A stretch of 64,000 bases of DNA from positions 1 to 64,000 of the forward strand of contig NZ_CYZX01000014.1 of the NCBI RefSeq assembly GCF_001405015.1. The letters run 5' to 3'. Of the stretch, positions 42,820-52,543 are shown in pieces. Under the pieces are notes generated by a model. That model saw only the letters and a program-made list of their open reading frames with translations. It had not been told where the DNA came from and did not search any database. The stretch is from Clostridium disporicum. Its GTDB lineage: Bacteria > Bacillota > Clostridia > Clostridiales > Clostridiaceae. Position 1 is the stretch's first letter. Each line of letters begins with the position of its first letter. The position numbers and the translations under genes were made by a program.

Positions 42820-43262
42820 TTATTACCTCCTAGTTTTTTTGAAACATTATTAGTTAATTTATTTAATATTTTTAATCCATAAAGAATTTCTTCGTCACTT
42901 AAGTCCGAAGTAAGCATATCTTCCCACTTCATTAAACCCTCTAGGAATTCTTCTTTAATTTCTAAAGCTTTATTTGTTAAATAGATTCTATTTATTCTTT
43001 TATCTTCAGAATCTTTATTTCTTTCTATATAACCAAGTTCTTCGAGTTTTTTTATGGCTTTAGCTGTAGTTCCTTTATCTATGTTAATAATATCTGAAAG
43101 TTCTTCTTGACTAATACCGTCATTTCTATACAAATGAATCATAAACATGTATTGACCAGAACCAATTCCAAATTTATTAAATTCTTTTGAATAAAAAACA
43201 TTAGCTTGACGGTGTAGAATTGATATATATTTACCAAAATATTCATCGTTTTTATTGTTCAT
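42816..43262 (-). CDS. MarR-family transcriptional regulator
   Basis: 148 residues, winged-helix type. The recognition region is GISQEELSDIINIDKGTTAKAIKKLEELGYIERNKDSEDKRINRIYLT, including the conserved wing DxRxxxxxLT. It should repress the MATE gene it is coupled to and relieve repression on ligand binding. A perfect 28-bp palindrome is upstream. Confidence 0.92.
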   Translation of the reverse strand: MNNKNDEYFGKYISILHRQANVFYSKEFNKFGIGSGQYMFMIHLYRNDGISQEELSDIINIDKGTTAKAIKKLEELGYIERNKDSEDKRINRIYLTNKALEIKEEFLEGLMKWEDMLTSDLSDEEILYGLKILNKLTNNVSKKLGGNK

Positions 43263-43307
43263 AAAATAATCCTTTCTTAATTTGCTTTGCTTGATATATT
43301 ATAATGC

Positions 43308-43335
43308 TAAATTAGTTGCAATTGCAACTAATTTA
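43308..43335. promoter_or_regulatory. MarR operator: 28-bp perfect palindrome
   Basis: Each 14-bp half reads TAAATTAGTTGCAA and mirrors the other exactly, giving a core TTGCAATTGCAA. It lies 45-73 bp upstream of the marR start codon, inside the expected promoter, and on the other side faces the EamA gene. Typical MarR sites are such palindromes. Confidence 0.82.
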
Positions 43336-43530
43336 TTAATGAAATTATATAAAGTTTTTGCAATTTTATCTATAAAGGCAATTAAAGTATATTTACGATA
43401 AGAATATAAGTTTATAATATATAGAATAAATTAGTATAAAAGTATATAATAGTGGATGTTTATAAATAATTGGAATTATATCCATAGGGTATAAATATGA
43501 TTTAATAATTAGATTATAAGGAGAAAGTTT

Positions 43531-44415
43531 ATGTGGGTTTTATATGCCTTTGCTTCAGCAGTATTTGCAGGAACTACATCAATCTTAGCTAAGATGGGAA
43601 TAAAAGATGTTGATTCTCATGTTGCTACAGCCATAAGAACAATAGTTGTTTTAGTTTTTTCATGGATGATGGTATTTGTAGTAGGATCTCAGTGGACGGT
43701 AAATGATATAAGTATAAAAAGTTATGTCTTTTTAATACTTTCAGGTCTGGCAACAGGAGCATCATGGCTTTGTTATTTTAAAGCATTACAAATAGGAGAT
43801 GTAAATAAAGTTGTTGCAGTTGATAAATCAAGTACAATTTTAACGATGATATTGGCATTTATTATTTTAGGAGAGCAGATTACTATAAATATGATACTAG
43901 GAATGATAGGGATAGGAATAGGAACATATTTGATGATTCAAAAGAAAACTGTAAATGTAGAAGATAATAAGCAAATAAAAGGAATTAAAAATAAAGCTTG
44001 GTTATTATATGCATCACTTTCAGCTATATTTGCATCATTAACATCTATTCTTGCTAAAATAGGAATAGATAATGTTGAATCAAACCTAGGTACTGCTATA
44101 AGAACAATTGTGGTTTTAATTATGTCTTGGATTATAGTATTTATAACTAAGAAGCAACATGAAGTGAAAAATATAGATAGAAGAAGCTTAGCGTTTATAG
44201 TATTATCAGGTCTAGCAACAGGAGCTTCATGGCTATGTTATTATAAAGCTTTACAAGATGGACTGGCTAGTGTAGTCGTACCGATTGATAAACTAAGCAT
44301 ATTAGTAACTGTAGGTTTTGCATATATCTTTTTAAAAGAAAAGCTTTCTAAAAAATCTGTAATTGGATTAGGACTGATAGTTGTAGGAACATTAGCATTA
44401 TTAATAAAAATATAA
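43531..44415 (+). CDS. EamA/DMT transporter, fused tandem duplicate
   Basis: A 294-residue protein with ten membrane helices in two halves. The halves match at about half of the positions (LSGLATGASWLCY in both; SILAKMGI/SILAKIGI; TAIRTIVVL in both), much closer than in ordinary EamA proteins. Single-repeat homologues of about 140 residues exist in this group, so this looks like a recent duplication and fusion. The substrate is unknown. Own ribosome binding site; divergent from marR. Confidence 0.86.
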   Translation: MWVLYAFASAVFAGTTSILAKMGIKDVDSHVATAIRTIVVLVFSWMMVFVVGSQWTVNDISIKSYVFLILSGLATGASWLCYFKALQIGDVNKVVAVDKSSTILTMILAFIILGEQITINMILGMIGIGIGTYLMIQKKTVNVEDNKQIKGIKNKAWLLYASLSAIFASLTSILAKIGIDNVESNLGTAIRTIVVLIMSWIIVFITKKQHEVKNIDRRSLAFIVLSGLATGASWLCYYKALQDGLASVVVPIDKLSILVTVGFAYIFLKEKLSKKSVIGLGLIVVGTLALLIKI

Positions 44416-44419
44416 AATA

Positions 44420-44455
44420 AAAAATCTTCAGCTTGCTTGCTGGAGATTTTTTTAT
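44420..44455. terminator. Bidirectional terminator between EamA and the AraC regulator
   Basis: AAAAATCTTCAGC (about 44420-44432) pairs with GCTGGAGATTTTT (44439-44451, one G-U), with T and A runs on the two sides. Confidence 0.85.
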
Positions 44456-44456
44456 T

Positions 44457-45683
44457 TTATATAGATGTCTTAGAGGTATATTTTTTAGGTGTTATACCTG
44501 TGAATCTTTTAAATGTTTTAGTAAAGTAACTTTGATCATGAAAACATAATAAAGTTGAAACTTCTAATATAGAATAGTTAGTATGAGTTAAAAGATATTT
44601 AGCTTCGTCAATTTTACATTTTAATATGTATTCGCTTAAGCTAATTTTCACCTCCTTTTTGAATTTTGAAGATATATAAGGGGGAGATAGATTTAACATT
44701 TTACTAATTTTTAAAAGTGAAATATCTTCGTATAGATGCTTCAAAATTATGTCTATGCAAGTATAAGTAATTTTAGAGTAGTTAAATTTTTGTACTTCTT
44801 TTACTTTTGCTGCAAAGGCTATAGGGATTTTACTTTCTATGGTAATAAAAGAACTAATATTATTAATTTCTTCAATATTTTGAATGAATGAATCACTAAG
44901 GGTAAAAGCATCCTCACATGATACACCACCATCAATAGATGCCTGAGTGCATAAGGTTATTAGTGCTATAATTAAGTTTTTTCGGTTTCTTAGGTCATTA
45001 CTTTTGACAACAGTACCTAATTCACCATCAGGTTTAGATTTTAAATCTAATAAGAGCTTATCTATGTTTCCAGTTTTTATATCATTATAAATACATCTTA
45101 TAAGCTTGTTGCTATGATGATGAGTAGTATTTTGTCTATTTGTAGTTAATAAAGTTTTATATGTATTTTTTACTTTGAAATTAATGTCCAAATAGGAGTT
45201 ATCATCCTTTAAAATATAATCATTATACATGGGACTGTTGTAAATAGAGAAAAAAAGTAGACTAATCCAATTTAATATAGTTGATATTTCTATAACTGGA
45301 ATCTCGCTATAATACTTATATATAAGATTCTTATCAATATTTGAAATATAGTTATTGTTATAGATATAATTTTTATCTATAGGACTGCTTAAAATCGGCC
45401 CAATAACTATAGAACCTACATACTCTTTAAAGATTAAGTTAATTATTATAAATTTAAAATCATGCTTAGTGGTAACTAGTATTGGAATATTTAAAGTACA
45501 ATAACTCATAGATAACTTGATAAGTAAATTATCAAAATCTATTGATATATCCGTTGGTGACATATTTTTAACAGAATACAGTATGTTATTTTTATTAGAA
45601 ATATAACATACAGAAGTGTTAAAAGTATTAAATGTTAAGTTGCATAGATATTTAATTTTATCAAGTGAAATATTATCATTCAT
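44457..45683 (-). CDS. AraC-family transcriptional regulator
   Basis: 408 residues. The C-terminal 100 residues hold the double helix-turn-helix (DISLLKISKMLNLSPPYISSKFKKEV and SILEVSTLLCFHDQSYFTKTFKRFTGITPKKY). The N-terminal 300 residues are a ligand or signal domain I cannot assign; they are not a canonical cupin. It lies 128 bp from the divergent LevR gene, so it may control that operon or itself. No conserved target could be read. Confidence 0.82.
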   Translation of the reverse strand: MNDNISLDKIKYLCNLTFNTFNTSVCYISNKNNILYSVKNMSPTDISIDFDNLLIKLSMSYCTLNIPILVTTKHDFKFIIINLIFKEYVGSIVIGPILSSPIDKNYIYNNNYISNIDKNLIYKYYSEIPVIEISTILNWISLLFFSIYNSPMYNDYILKDDNSYLDINFKVKNTYKTLLTTNRQNTTHHHSNKLIRCIYNDIKTGNIDKLLLDLKSKPDGELGTVVKSNDLRNRKNLIIALITLCTQASIDGGVSCEDAFTLSDSFIQNIEEINNISSFITIESKIPIAFAAKVKEVQKFNYSKITYTCIDIILKHLYEDISLLKISKMLNLSPPYISSKFKKEVKISLSEYILKCKIDEAKYLLTHTNYSILEVSTLLCFHDQSYFTKTFKRFTGITPKKYTSKTSI

Positions 45684-45817
45684 ATTAAGTCCTCTATAAT
45701 AAAATATTTATAAAAATATTAAAATAATACAAAAATAAAGTTTTTGTAAATGTTAACATATAATATATAAAAAATCAACATAATATTTTAATTAAGTAAA
45801 ATATTGGAGGGATGAAA

Positions 45818-48532
45818 TTGGGGAGAATAGATGAGGTATTTAACAAGTTAATTGAATTATATGATGGTGAAGGTGTTGCTACAATCGATATTGCAAGCGA
45901 ATTAGGATTAAGCAGAGCAAACGTAAGTAATGATTTAAATCGTTTATGTGAAGAAGGCAAAGCAATAAAGAAATGTGGAAAGCCTGTATTATTTACTCCA
46001 ATAATTAAAAAGAAACTTAAAGTTAAAAAAATCTTAAATGAGAATGTATTAGACAGTTTTGTTGCTGAAAACAAAAGTTTATGCTCAGCAGTTGAACAAG
46101 CTAAAGCATCTGTTTTATATCCACCAAATGGAATGAATATGTTGGTTCTCGGAGAAACTGGTGTAGGAAAATCAATGTTTGTATCACTAATACATAAATA
46201 TGGAATAGAGATGAAGAAGTTTTTAGAGAACTCTCCATTAATAACGTTTAATTGTGCAGACTATGCAAATAATCCTCAGCTTTTATTAGGTCAGTTATTT
46301 GGATGTAAGAAAGGAGCTTATACAGGTGCTGATTCTGACAAGATAGGATTAATAGAAAAGGCAAATAATGGGATTTTGTTTTTAGATGAGGTTCATAGAT
46401 TACCATCTGAAGGGCAAGAAATGCTTTTTACTTTTATGGATAAAGGTATATATAGAAGACTTGGAGAAACGGAATTTGAGCGAAAGGCAAAAGTACTTAT
46501 TGTTTGCGCTACTACAGAAAATCCAGAAAAAGTTCTATTAAAAACATTTACTAGAAGAATTCCAATGACAATACATATTCCATCTTTAGCTGAGAGAAGT
46601 GTTGAAGAGAGATTTTCTTTGATTAGTGCATTTATGAAAGATGAATCAGCTAGATTAGATAAAGAGATAAAGGTATCTATGAATTCTATAAAAGCTTTAT
46701 TGAGTTATGATTGTGAAGCAAATATAGGACAATTAAAAGTAGATATTCAATTAATATGTGCAAGAGCTTATGCAGAATATGTATCAGGTAAGAAAATAGA
46801 TATAAAGGTAAATAGCTTGGATTTGCCTTTATATATAAGAAAGGGTTTATATAAAGAAGTTGATCATAGGCAATTGTGGAACAAGCTTATAGATATTAAT
46901 AAAAAGTATTGTATATTTAATAATCTTGATGATGAGATAATATTTGAAGATTATAAAGGAGAAAGTAATATATATGAGTTAATAGAAGCAAGATATCATC
47001 AATTAAAAGAGAGAGGAATTGATGAATCAAATTTACAGGAAACTATTAACTTTGATATAGATAATTATTTCAAGAAGTATATTAATAAGCTTAATAAAAA
47101 TTTTAGTTGTACTTTTGATATATCACAACTAGAAGGATTTATCGATGGGGATATAAGAAGAGTTATACTAGAAATAATTAATTTTAGTGAAGATAGATTA
47201 AATAGAAAGTTAAGTGAGAAGGTTTGCTATGGAATTGCTGTACATATTAATAGTTCCATAGATAGGATTAAATCTAATAAAAAGATTACTAATCCACAAT
47301 TAAATAAAATTCGAGTTGAAAATACTAGTGAGTTTAATATAGCATTAGATTTACTAAAAATTATTGAGAGATCTTTAGATATAAGTATGCCTATAGATGA
47401 AGCTGGGTTTTTAGCTATATTTTTAGCATATGATAAATGTAATATAAAAAAGGAAGAACAAGAAGTAAAGGTTATAGTTATTGCTCATGGAGAGACTACA
47501 GCTACATCTATGGTTAATGCTACTAATAAGTTATTAGGAAATAATTATGCTATAGGGATAAATGCGCCTATAGAAGAAAGTCCAGAAAAAGTATTAGAAA
47601 GAGTTAAGAAATATATTAGTAAAAAAATAAAATCTGATATTTTATTTTTAGTTGATATGGGTTCATTAACAACTTTTGCAAAAGAAATAGAAGCAGAGTT
47701 TAACATAAAAACTAGGGTTATGCCTTTAGTAAGTACTCTACATGTTCTTGAAGCAACAAGAAAAGCTATGCTTGGATATAATGTTGATGAAATATTAAAT
47801 GATATGATAAAAGTTAATGAGTTATACATTACTGACTATCAAAAAGAAAATGAAGTTTTAACAAGTGAGAGTATAAAAAAATTAGCTATATTATCTGTAT
47901 GTACAACAGGTGATGGTGGAGCTAAAAGTATACTTAATTTATTAGAAAATAAACTAAATTATGATAGTAACGTAATAGATATTATTACAATGAATTTAAT
48001 TGGTGTAGAAAATATAGAGAATAAGATAAATAGGTTATCAAGAGAGTATAAAATAATATCTTTAATAAGTACATTCGATATAGAGGTAGATATATTTAAG
48101 CTTTCGCTAAAAGATATATTTGTTGGGGATGGAATTGATAAATTACAAAAAGTTATTGATTTAGAAACAACATATATAAAAATGGTAGAAACTCTTAAAA
48201 CACATTTAAAACACATTGATGGAGAAAGAGTTTTAGAGCATATAAAGTGTTTTAATGAAAGAATCCAGAAAAAAATAAATATGAAAATAGAAACAAATAG
48301 ACTGATAGGAATAACGCTTCATATAGCTTGTATGATAGATAGATTAAGTGAAGGAATAAAGGCAGAGCCTTTTGAATTAAAGGAGAAATTTATAGCAGAA
48401 AACCAAGAGTTATTTAACTTGGTAAAGATTGAAATAAATAAATTAAAGAATAAATACTATGAAAATATTGAAGTAGATGATGATGAAATATGCTATATTA
48501 CTAGTTTCTTCAAAGGTGGATTTATAAATTAA
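45818..48532 (+). CDS. LevR-type PTS-controlled sigma-54 activator
   Basis: About 904 residues. Order: N-terminal HTH (ATIDIASELGLSRANVSNDLNRL), AAA+ domain with Walker A LGETGVGKS (about 114-121 counting from ATG 45812), the sigma-54 contact loop GAYTGA (about 168-173) and GILFLDEVHR, then PRD1, EIIA-Man-like (VIVIAHGETTATSMVNATNKLLG), a second EIIB-like domain and PRD2. It activates RpoN promoters of sugar PTS operons and is governed by phosphorylation of its PRDs. ATG 45812 sits 1 nt after GGAGG; TTG 45818 is better spaced. A sigma-54 promoter lies right after it. Confidence 0.92.
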   Translation: MGRIDEVFNKLIELYDGEGVATIDIASELGLSRANVSNDLNRLCEEGKAIKKCGKPVLFTPIIKKKLKVKKILNENVLDSFVAENKSLCSAVEQAKASVLYPPNGMNMLVLGETGVGKSMFVSLIHKYGIEMKKFLENSPLITFNCADYANNPQLLLGQLFGCKKGAYTGADSDKIGLIEKANNGILFLDEVHRLPSEGQEMLFTFMDKGIYRRLGETEFERKAKVLIVCATTENPEKVLLKTFTRRIPMTIHIPSLAERSVEERFSLISAFMKDESARLDKEIKVSMNSIKALLSYDCEANIGQLKVDIQLICARAYAEYVSGKKIDIKVNSLDLPLYIRKGLYKEVDHRQLWNKLIDINKKYCIFNNLDDEIIFEDYKGESNIYELIEARYHQLKERGIDESNLQETINFDIDNYFKKYINKLNKNFSCTFDISQLEGFIDGDIRRVILEIINFSEDRLNRKLSEKVCYGIAVHINSSIDRIKSNKKITNPQLNKIRVENTSEFNIALDLLKIIERSLDISMPIDEAGFLAIFLAYDKCNIKKEEQEVKVIVIAHGETTATSMVNATNKLLGNNYAIGINAPIEESPEKVLERVKKYISKKIKSDILFLVDMGSLTTFAKEIEAEFNIKTRVMPLVSTLHVLEATRKAMLGYNVDEILNDMIKVNELYITDYQKENEVLTSESIKKLAILSVCTTGDGGAKSILNLLENKLNYDSNVIDIITMNLIGVENIENKINRLSREYKIISLISTFDIEVDIFKLSLKDIFVGDGIDKLQKVIDLETTYIKMVETLKTHLKHIDGERVLEHIKCFNERIQKKINMKIETNRLIGITLHIACMIDRLSEGIKAEPFELKEKFIAENQELFNLVKIEINKLKNKYYENIEVDDDEICYITSFFKGGFIN

Positions 48533-48549
48533 TAATAATGTTTTAATAG

Positions 48550-48578
48550 AAACTCTCATTAATTGAGAGTTTTTATTT
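48550..48578 (+). terminator. Terminator of the LevR-type gene
   Basis: AAACTCTCA (48550-48558) pairs with TGAGAGTTT (48564-48572) across a 5-nt loop and runs into TTTTATTTT. Confidence 0.8.
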
Positions 48579-48596
48579 TATGTGTTTCATTAGTTT

Positions 48597-48612
48597 TGGC
48601 ATGGCAATTGCT
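48597..48612 (+). promoter_or_regulatory. Sigma-54 (-24/-12) promoter of the PTS operon
   Basis: TGGCATGGCAATTGCT fits the RpoN consensus TGGCAC-N5-TTGCW, with GG at 48598-48599 and GC at 48610-48611 separated by the required 10 bp. It is 47 bp upstream of the PTS IIA gene and just downstream of the RpoN activator gene that should drive it. Confidence 0.85.
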
Positions 48613-48658
48613 TTATATATTATTAAGAAAACATAAAAAATTAAGAGGTGAATAGAAG

Positions 48659-48985
48659 ATGGATAATATGGAGTATCAAGAAGTAGTATTTGGATTAATA
48701 GTAAATGCAGGAAATGCTAGAAGTAAAGCTATGAACTCAATAAGGTTAGCTAAGAAAGGTAAGATAGAAGAAGCTAAAGAAAATTTAAAATTATCTGAAG
48801 AAGATTTAAATCTTGCTCATGAAATACAGACTAAGCTGATTCAAGGAGAAGCAGCGGGCGAGAAAACAGAACTTTCATTATTGATGGTACATGCTCAAGA
48901 TCATTTGATGAACGCAATAACAGTAAAGGATTTAGCAAATGAAATAATTGATATTCATGAAAAATTTATGATAGAGCAAGGTTAA
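48659..48985 (+). CDS. PTS lactose/cellobiose-family EIIA
   Basis: A 108-residue all-helical EIIA of the Lac/Chb family. The phosphorylation histidine is in LLMVHAQDHLMNA. The AREKAMxAI-like motif near residue 18 and the acidic start fit the trimeric family. GAGGTGA site 7 nt before the ATG. First gene of a sigma-54-driven operon with EIIB, EIIC, a glycosidase and a second EIIB. Confidence 0.92.
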   Translation: MDNMEYQEVVFGLIVNAGNARSKAMNSIRLAKKGKIEEAKENLKLSEEDLNLAHEIQTKLIQGEAAGEKTELSLLMVHAQDHLMNAITVKDLANEIIDIHEKFMIEQG

Positions 48986-49040
48986 TCTTTTATAAAAGTA
49001 TTTATTTAAATTTATATATTTATTTTGGGAGGAAAGAATA

Positions 49041-49340
49041 ATGAAAAAAATTACCTTAATTTGTGCAGCAGGTATGTCTACAAGTTTATTAGTAACAAAA
49101 ATGGAGAATGTAGCAAAGAAAAACAATTTGCCGGTTGAAATAACCGCAATTCCACAATCAAAATTTGTTGAGTATGAAGATAAGACAGATATTCTATTAT
49201 TAGGACCTCAAGTTAGCTTCCTATATGAAGATTTTAAAGAAAAATATGAACCAAAGGGAATAGTAGTTAAAGTTATAGATAGTGCAGATTATGGAATGAT
49301 GAATGGTGCTAAAGTTCTTAAAGCAGCATTAACTAAATAA
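49041..49340 (+). CDS. PTS lactose/cellobiose-family EIIB (first copy)
   Basis: A 99-residue EIIB; the phosphocysteine is in ITLICAAGMSTSLLV (C8). It passes phosphate from EIIA to the incoming sugar at EIIC. GGGAGG site. Its paralogue is at 52180. Confidence 0.92.
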   Translation: MKKITLICAAGMSTSLLVTKMENVAKKNNLPVEITAIPQSKFVEYEDKTDILLLGPQVSFLYEDFKEKYEPKGIVVKVIDSADYGMMNGAKVLKAALTK

Positions 49341-49355
49341 AAGGGGGATTTAAAA

Positions 49356-50654
49356 ATGAACGGATCAAAAATACAAGAGAAAGTTATGCCAATTGTTAAT
49401 AAAATAAGTAACAACAGATATTTAAAAGCAACATCAGATGGGGTTGCAGGAGCACTTCCAGTAATTATTGTGGGGGCAATATTTACTTTATTAGCTAACT
49501 TTCCATTTGAACCATATCAAAACTTTTTAGCAAACACAGGACTAAATACATTATTTAATTTACCAATAACATTTACAACAAATCTTCTTTCTTTATATGC
49601 CGTATTCTTTATTGGATATAAGATGTCAGAAAGCTTTGATTGTAGTGGACCTATTGCAGGGATGATATCACTATTATGTTTCTTTATAGTAACTCCATTA
49701 GCAAATGTAGATGGTACTAGCTTTATATCATTCGAATGGTTAGGAGCAACTGGATTTTTCGTTGCTATATTAGTTGGATTGCTTGTAGGTAGAATATATG
49801 CACTTATAGTTAATAAAAATATAGTAATTAAAATGCCAGCAGGTGTTCCACCAACAATTTCACAATCTTTTACCGGGTTAATACCAGCATTTATAATTAC
49901 ACCTATTTTTTTAGTAGTAGCAGCTATATTTACTAATACTTCTTTTGGAAGTATACATTCATTAGTCTATCAATTTGTACAAACACCATTACAAGGATTA
50001 GGTGGATCATTTGGAGCTTTATTAATAGTAATTCTGGTATCTCATTTTTTATGGTTATTTGGTATTCATGGAACTATGGTAGTTTTCTCAATAATGATGC
50101 CAATATGGACAGGATTAGATATGGCAAACTTAACAGCATATAATGCAGGAGAACCATTACCTAATATAGTAGGGTCAGCATTTTTAATGACATATGTTTT
50201 AATTGGTGGTTCAGGTGCAACTATGGGAATGAATATCTATATGTCATTTAGAGCGAAAAGCAAGCGTTATAAAACGTTAGGGGCACTAGCATTACCAGGA
50301 AGTATTTGTGGAATAAATGAACCTTTAATATTTGGAGCACCATGTATAATGAATCCAAAATTAGCGATACCATTTATATTATCTCCAATTGCTTGTGCAA
50401 CAATAGCATATATGTTAACTGTAACAGGTATAGTACCAAAGTTAGCGTGTATTGGATTACCTTTAGGAACACCATTAGTAGTAGGTGGTTTCTTACAAGG
50501 TAGTTGGATGATAGCTGCACTACAAGTTTTATTAATTGTAATATCATTTCTAATATACTTACCATTTATAAAATCTTTAGATAAAGAAGCTTATGCTATG
50601 GAACAACAAGAAGATGAAGATGATGTAGATTTCAGTGATGTTGTTTTTGACTAA
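49356..50654 (+). CDS. PTS cellobiose-family EIIC permease
   Basis: A 432-residue permease with about ten membrane helices (LPVIIVGAIFTLLANFPF; FIIFGxNExxI-type region seen as GSICGINEPLIFGAPCIMNP). It imports and phosphorylates a beta-linked disaccharide, probably cellobiose or a related beta-glucoside. Short ends are charged, with an acidic C-terminus. A 9-bp hairpin (50677-50685 with 50701-50709) lies between it and the glycosidase and may tune their ratio. Confidence 0.92.
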   Translation: MNGSKIQEKVMPIVNKISNNRYLKATSDGVAGALPVIIVGAIFTLLANFPFEPYQNFLANTGLNTLFNLPITFTTNLLSLYAVFFIGYKMSESFDCSGPIAGMISLLCFFIVTPLANVDGTSFISFEWLGATGFFVAILVGLLVGRIYALIVNKNIVIKMPAGVPPTISQSFTGLIPAFIITPIFLVVAAIFTNTSFGSIHSLVYQFVQTPLQGLGGSFGALLIVILVSHFLWLFGIHGTMVVFSIMMPIWTGLDMANLTAYNAGEPLPNIVGSAFLMTYVLIGGSGATMGMNIYMSFRAKSKRYKTLGALALPGSICGINEPLIFGAPCIMNPKLAIPFILSPIACATIAYMLTVTGIVPKLACIGLPLGTPLVVGGFLQGSWMIAALQVLLIVISFLIYLPFIKSLDKEAYAMEQQEDEDDVDFSDVVFD

Positions 50655-50726
50655 GAAAAATATAGTTTAAATTTAAAGTGAGGCTTGTTTATTATAAATG
50701 AGCCTCATTATTAGGAGGAAAATAAT

Positions 50727-52145
50727 ATGAGTAATAATAAATTTCCAGATAATTTCTTATGGGGAGGGGCTGTAGCTGCAAACCAATGTGAAGGAGCATG
50801 GAATGTTCACGGAAAAGGAGTTAGTACAGCTGATGTAGCCACAGCTGGTTCAAGAGAAAAGAAAAGAGAATATACTGACGGAGTAATTGAAGGTAAGTAT
50901 TATCCATCTCATGAAGCAATAGATTTTTACCATAGATTCGAAGGTGATATTGCTTTACTTGCTGAAATGGGATTCAAATGTTTTAGAACGTCAATTGCAT
51001 GGACAAGAATATTCCCAAATGGCGATGAAAGTGAACCAAATGAAGAGGGATTAAAATATTATGATAGATTATTTGATGAGTGTTTAAAGTATGGAATAGA
51101 GCCTGTAGTTACAATATCTCATTATGAAATGCCATATGCGTTGGTGGAAAAATATGGAGCGTGGAGAAATCGTAAGCTAGTAGATTTTTATGTTAATTAT
51201 TGTGAAGCGATATTTTCAAGATATAAGAATAAGGTTAAATATTGGATGACTTTCAATGAGATTAATGTAATAGCATTACATCCATTTATACCTGCTGGAA
51301 TAAAGTTTGTAGAAGGAGAAAACAAAGAACAAGTAGTATATCAAGCTGCGCATCATCAGCTAGTAGCAAGTGCTAAGGCTGTAAGTTTAGGTCACAAAAT
51401 TAATCCGGATTTTAAAATTGGAATGATGATGATTTATCCTTTAATGTATCCTGAAACTTGTAATCCATCAGATACATTATTAGTACAAGAAGCTATGAAT
51501 AAAAATTATTTCTTCTCAGATGTACAAGCTAGAGGATATTATCCAAATTATATGAAAAATTATTTTGAAAGAAATAATATAACTATAGAAATGGCTGAGG
51601 ATGATGAAGAGGTATTAAGAGAGGGTTCTGTAGATTATATAGGATTTAGTTATTATATGTCTTTAGTAATGGGAACAAATAAGGATGAAGAATCTGTTTC
51701 TGGTAATATGATGGGTGGTAAGAAAAATCCTTATTTACAAGCGTCTGATTGGGGATGGCAAATAGACCCTGTTGGACTAAGAATATCATTAAATAATTTA
51801 TATAATAGATATCAAAAACCATTATTTATTGTTGAGAATGGTTTAGGAGCTATAGATGCTGTTGAAGAAGATGGATCAATTAATGATGATTATAGAATAG
51901 ATTATTTAAGAAAACATATAGAAGAAATGAAGAAAGCTGTTGTTATTGATGGAGTAGAGTTAATGGGATATACCCCATGGGGATGTATAGATTTGATTTC
52001 GGCATCGACTGGAGAAATGATGAAGAGATATGGATTTATATATGTTGATAAAAATAATGATGGGGAAGGAACGCTAGATAGAAAGAGAAAAAAGAGTTTC
52101 TACTGGTATAAGGATGTTATTAGAAGTAATGGAGAGAAGTTATAA
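50727..52145 (+). CDS. 6-phospho-beta-glucosidase, GH1
   Basis: A 472-residue GH1 barrel: FLWGGAVAANQCEGAW at the start, acid/base Glu in TFNEIN, nucleophile Glu in FIVENGLGAID, and a C-terminal TPWGCIDLISASTGEMMKRYGFIYVD. It cleaves the phosphorylated disaccharide delivered by the PTS. AGGAGG site well placed. Confidence 0.94.
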   Translation: MSNNKFPDNFLWGGAVAANQCEGAWNVHGKGVSTADVATAGSREKKREYTDGVIEGKYYPSHEAIDFYHRFEGDIALLAEMGFKCFRTSIAWTRIFPNGDESEPNEEGLKYYDRLFDECLKYGIEPVVTISHYEMPYALVEKYGAWRNRKLVDFYVNYCEAIFSRYKNKVKYWMTFNEINVIALHPFIPAGIKFVEGENKEQVVYQAAHHQLVASAKAVSLGHKINPDFKIGMMMIYPLMYPETCNPSDTLLVQEAMNKNYFFSDVQARGYYPNYMKNYFERNNITIEMAEDDEEVLREGSVDYIGFSYYMSLVMGTNKDEESVSGNMMGGKKNPYLQASDWGWQIDPVGLRISLNNLYNRYQKPLFIVENGLGAIDAVEEDGSINDDYRIDYLRKHIEEMKKAVVIDGVELMGYTPWGCIDLISASTGEMMKRYGFIYVDKNNDGEGTLDRKRKKSFYWYKDVIRSNGEKL

Positions 52146-52179
52146 AAGTTAATAATAAAAAGTATATGGAGGAAAAATT

Positions 52180-52482
52180 ATGAAAAATATATTATTAGTA
52201 TGTGCAGCAGGTATGTCTACAAGTCTTTTAGTTAATAAGATGAAGGATGCTGCAAAAGCAAAAGGAATAGAAATAAACATTAACGCTTTACCAGTTTCAG
52301 AATGTTCAAGCGTTGTTGATACAGTTGATATAGTTTTACTTGGACCACAAGTTAGATTCCAAAAGCCACAAGTTGATGCTTTAGTAAAAGGAAGAGTACC
52401 AGTAGAGGTTATAGATATGAGACTTTATGGAACAATGAATGGAGCAGCTGTTCTTGAAAGAGCATTACAATTAATTAAATAA
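52180..52482 (+). CDS. PTS lactose/cellobiose-family EIIB (second copy)
   Basis: A 100-residue EIIB with phosphocysteine in ILLVCAAGMSTSLLV (C8). It shares the N-terminal motif and length with the first copy but diverges afterwards (VDIVLLGPQVRFQKPQ). The operon thus has two EIIB but one EIIA and one EIIC. Confidence 0.91.
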   Translation: MKNILLVCAAGMSTSLLVNKMKDAAKAKGIEININALPVSECSSVVDTVDIVLLGPQVRFQKPQVDALVKGRVPVEVIDMRLYGTMNGAAVLERALQLIK

Positions 52483-52508
52483 TGGTATTACAAATTTGAT
52501 TTTTAGAG

Positions 52509-52543
52509 TAGATATATTAGGTTTTATAAATCTAATATATCTA
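52509..52543 (+). terminator. Hairpin after the PTS operon
   Basis: TAGATATATTAG (52509-52520) pairs with CTAATATATCTA (52532-52543); the U-tail is weak. A second, smaller hairpin (52612-52619 with 52634-52641, then ATTTTTA) lies further on. Together they end the PTS transcript before the MATE gene. Confidence 0.6.
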
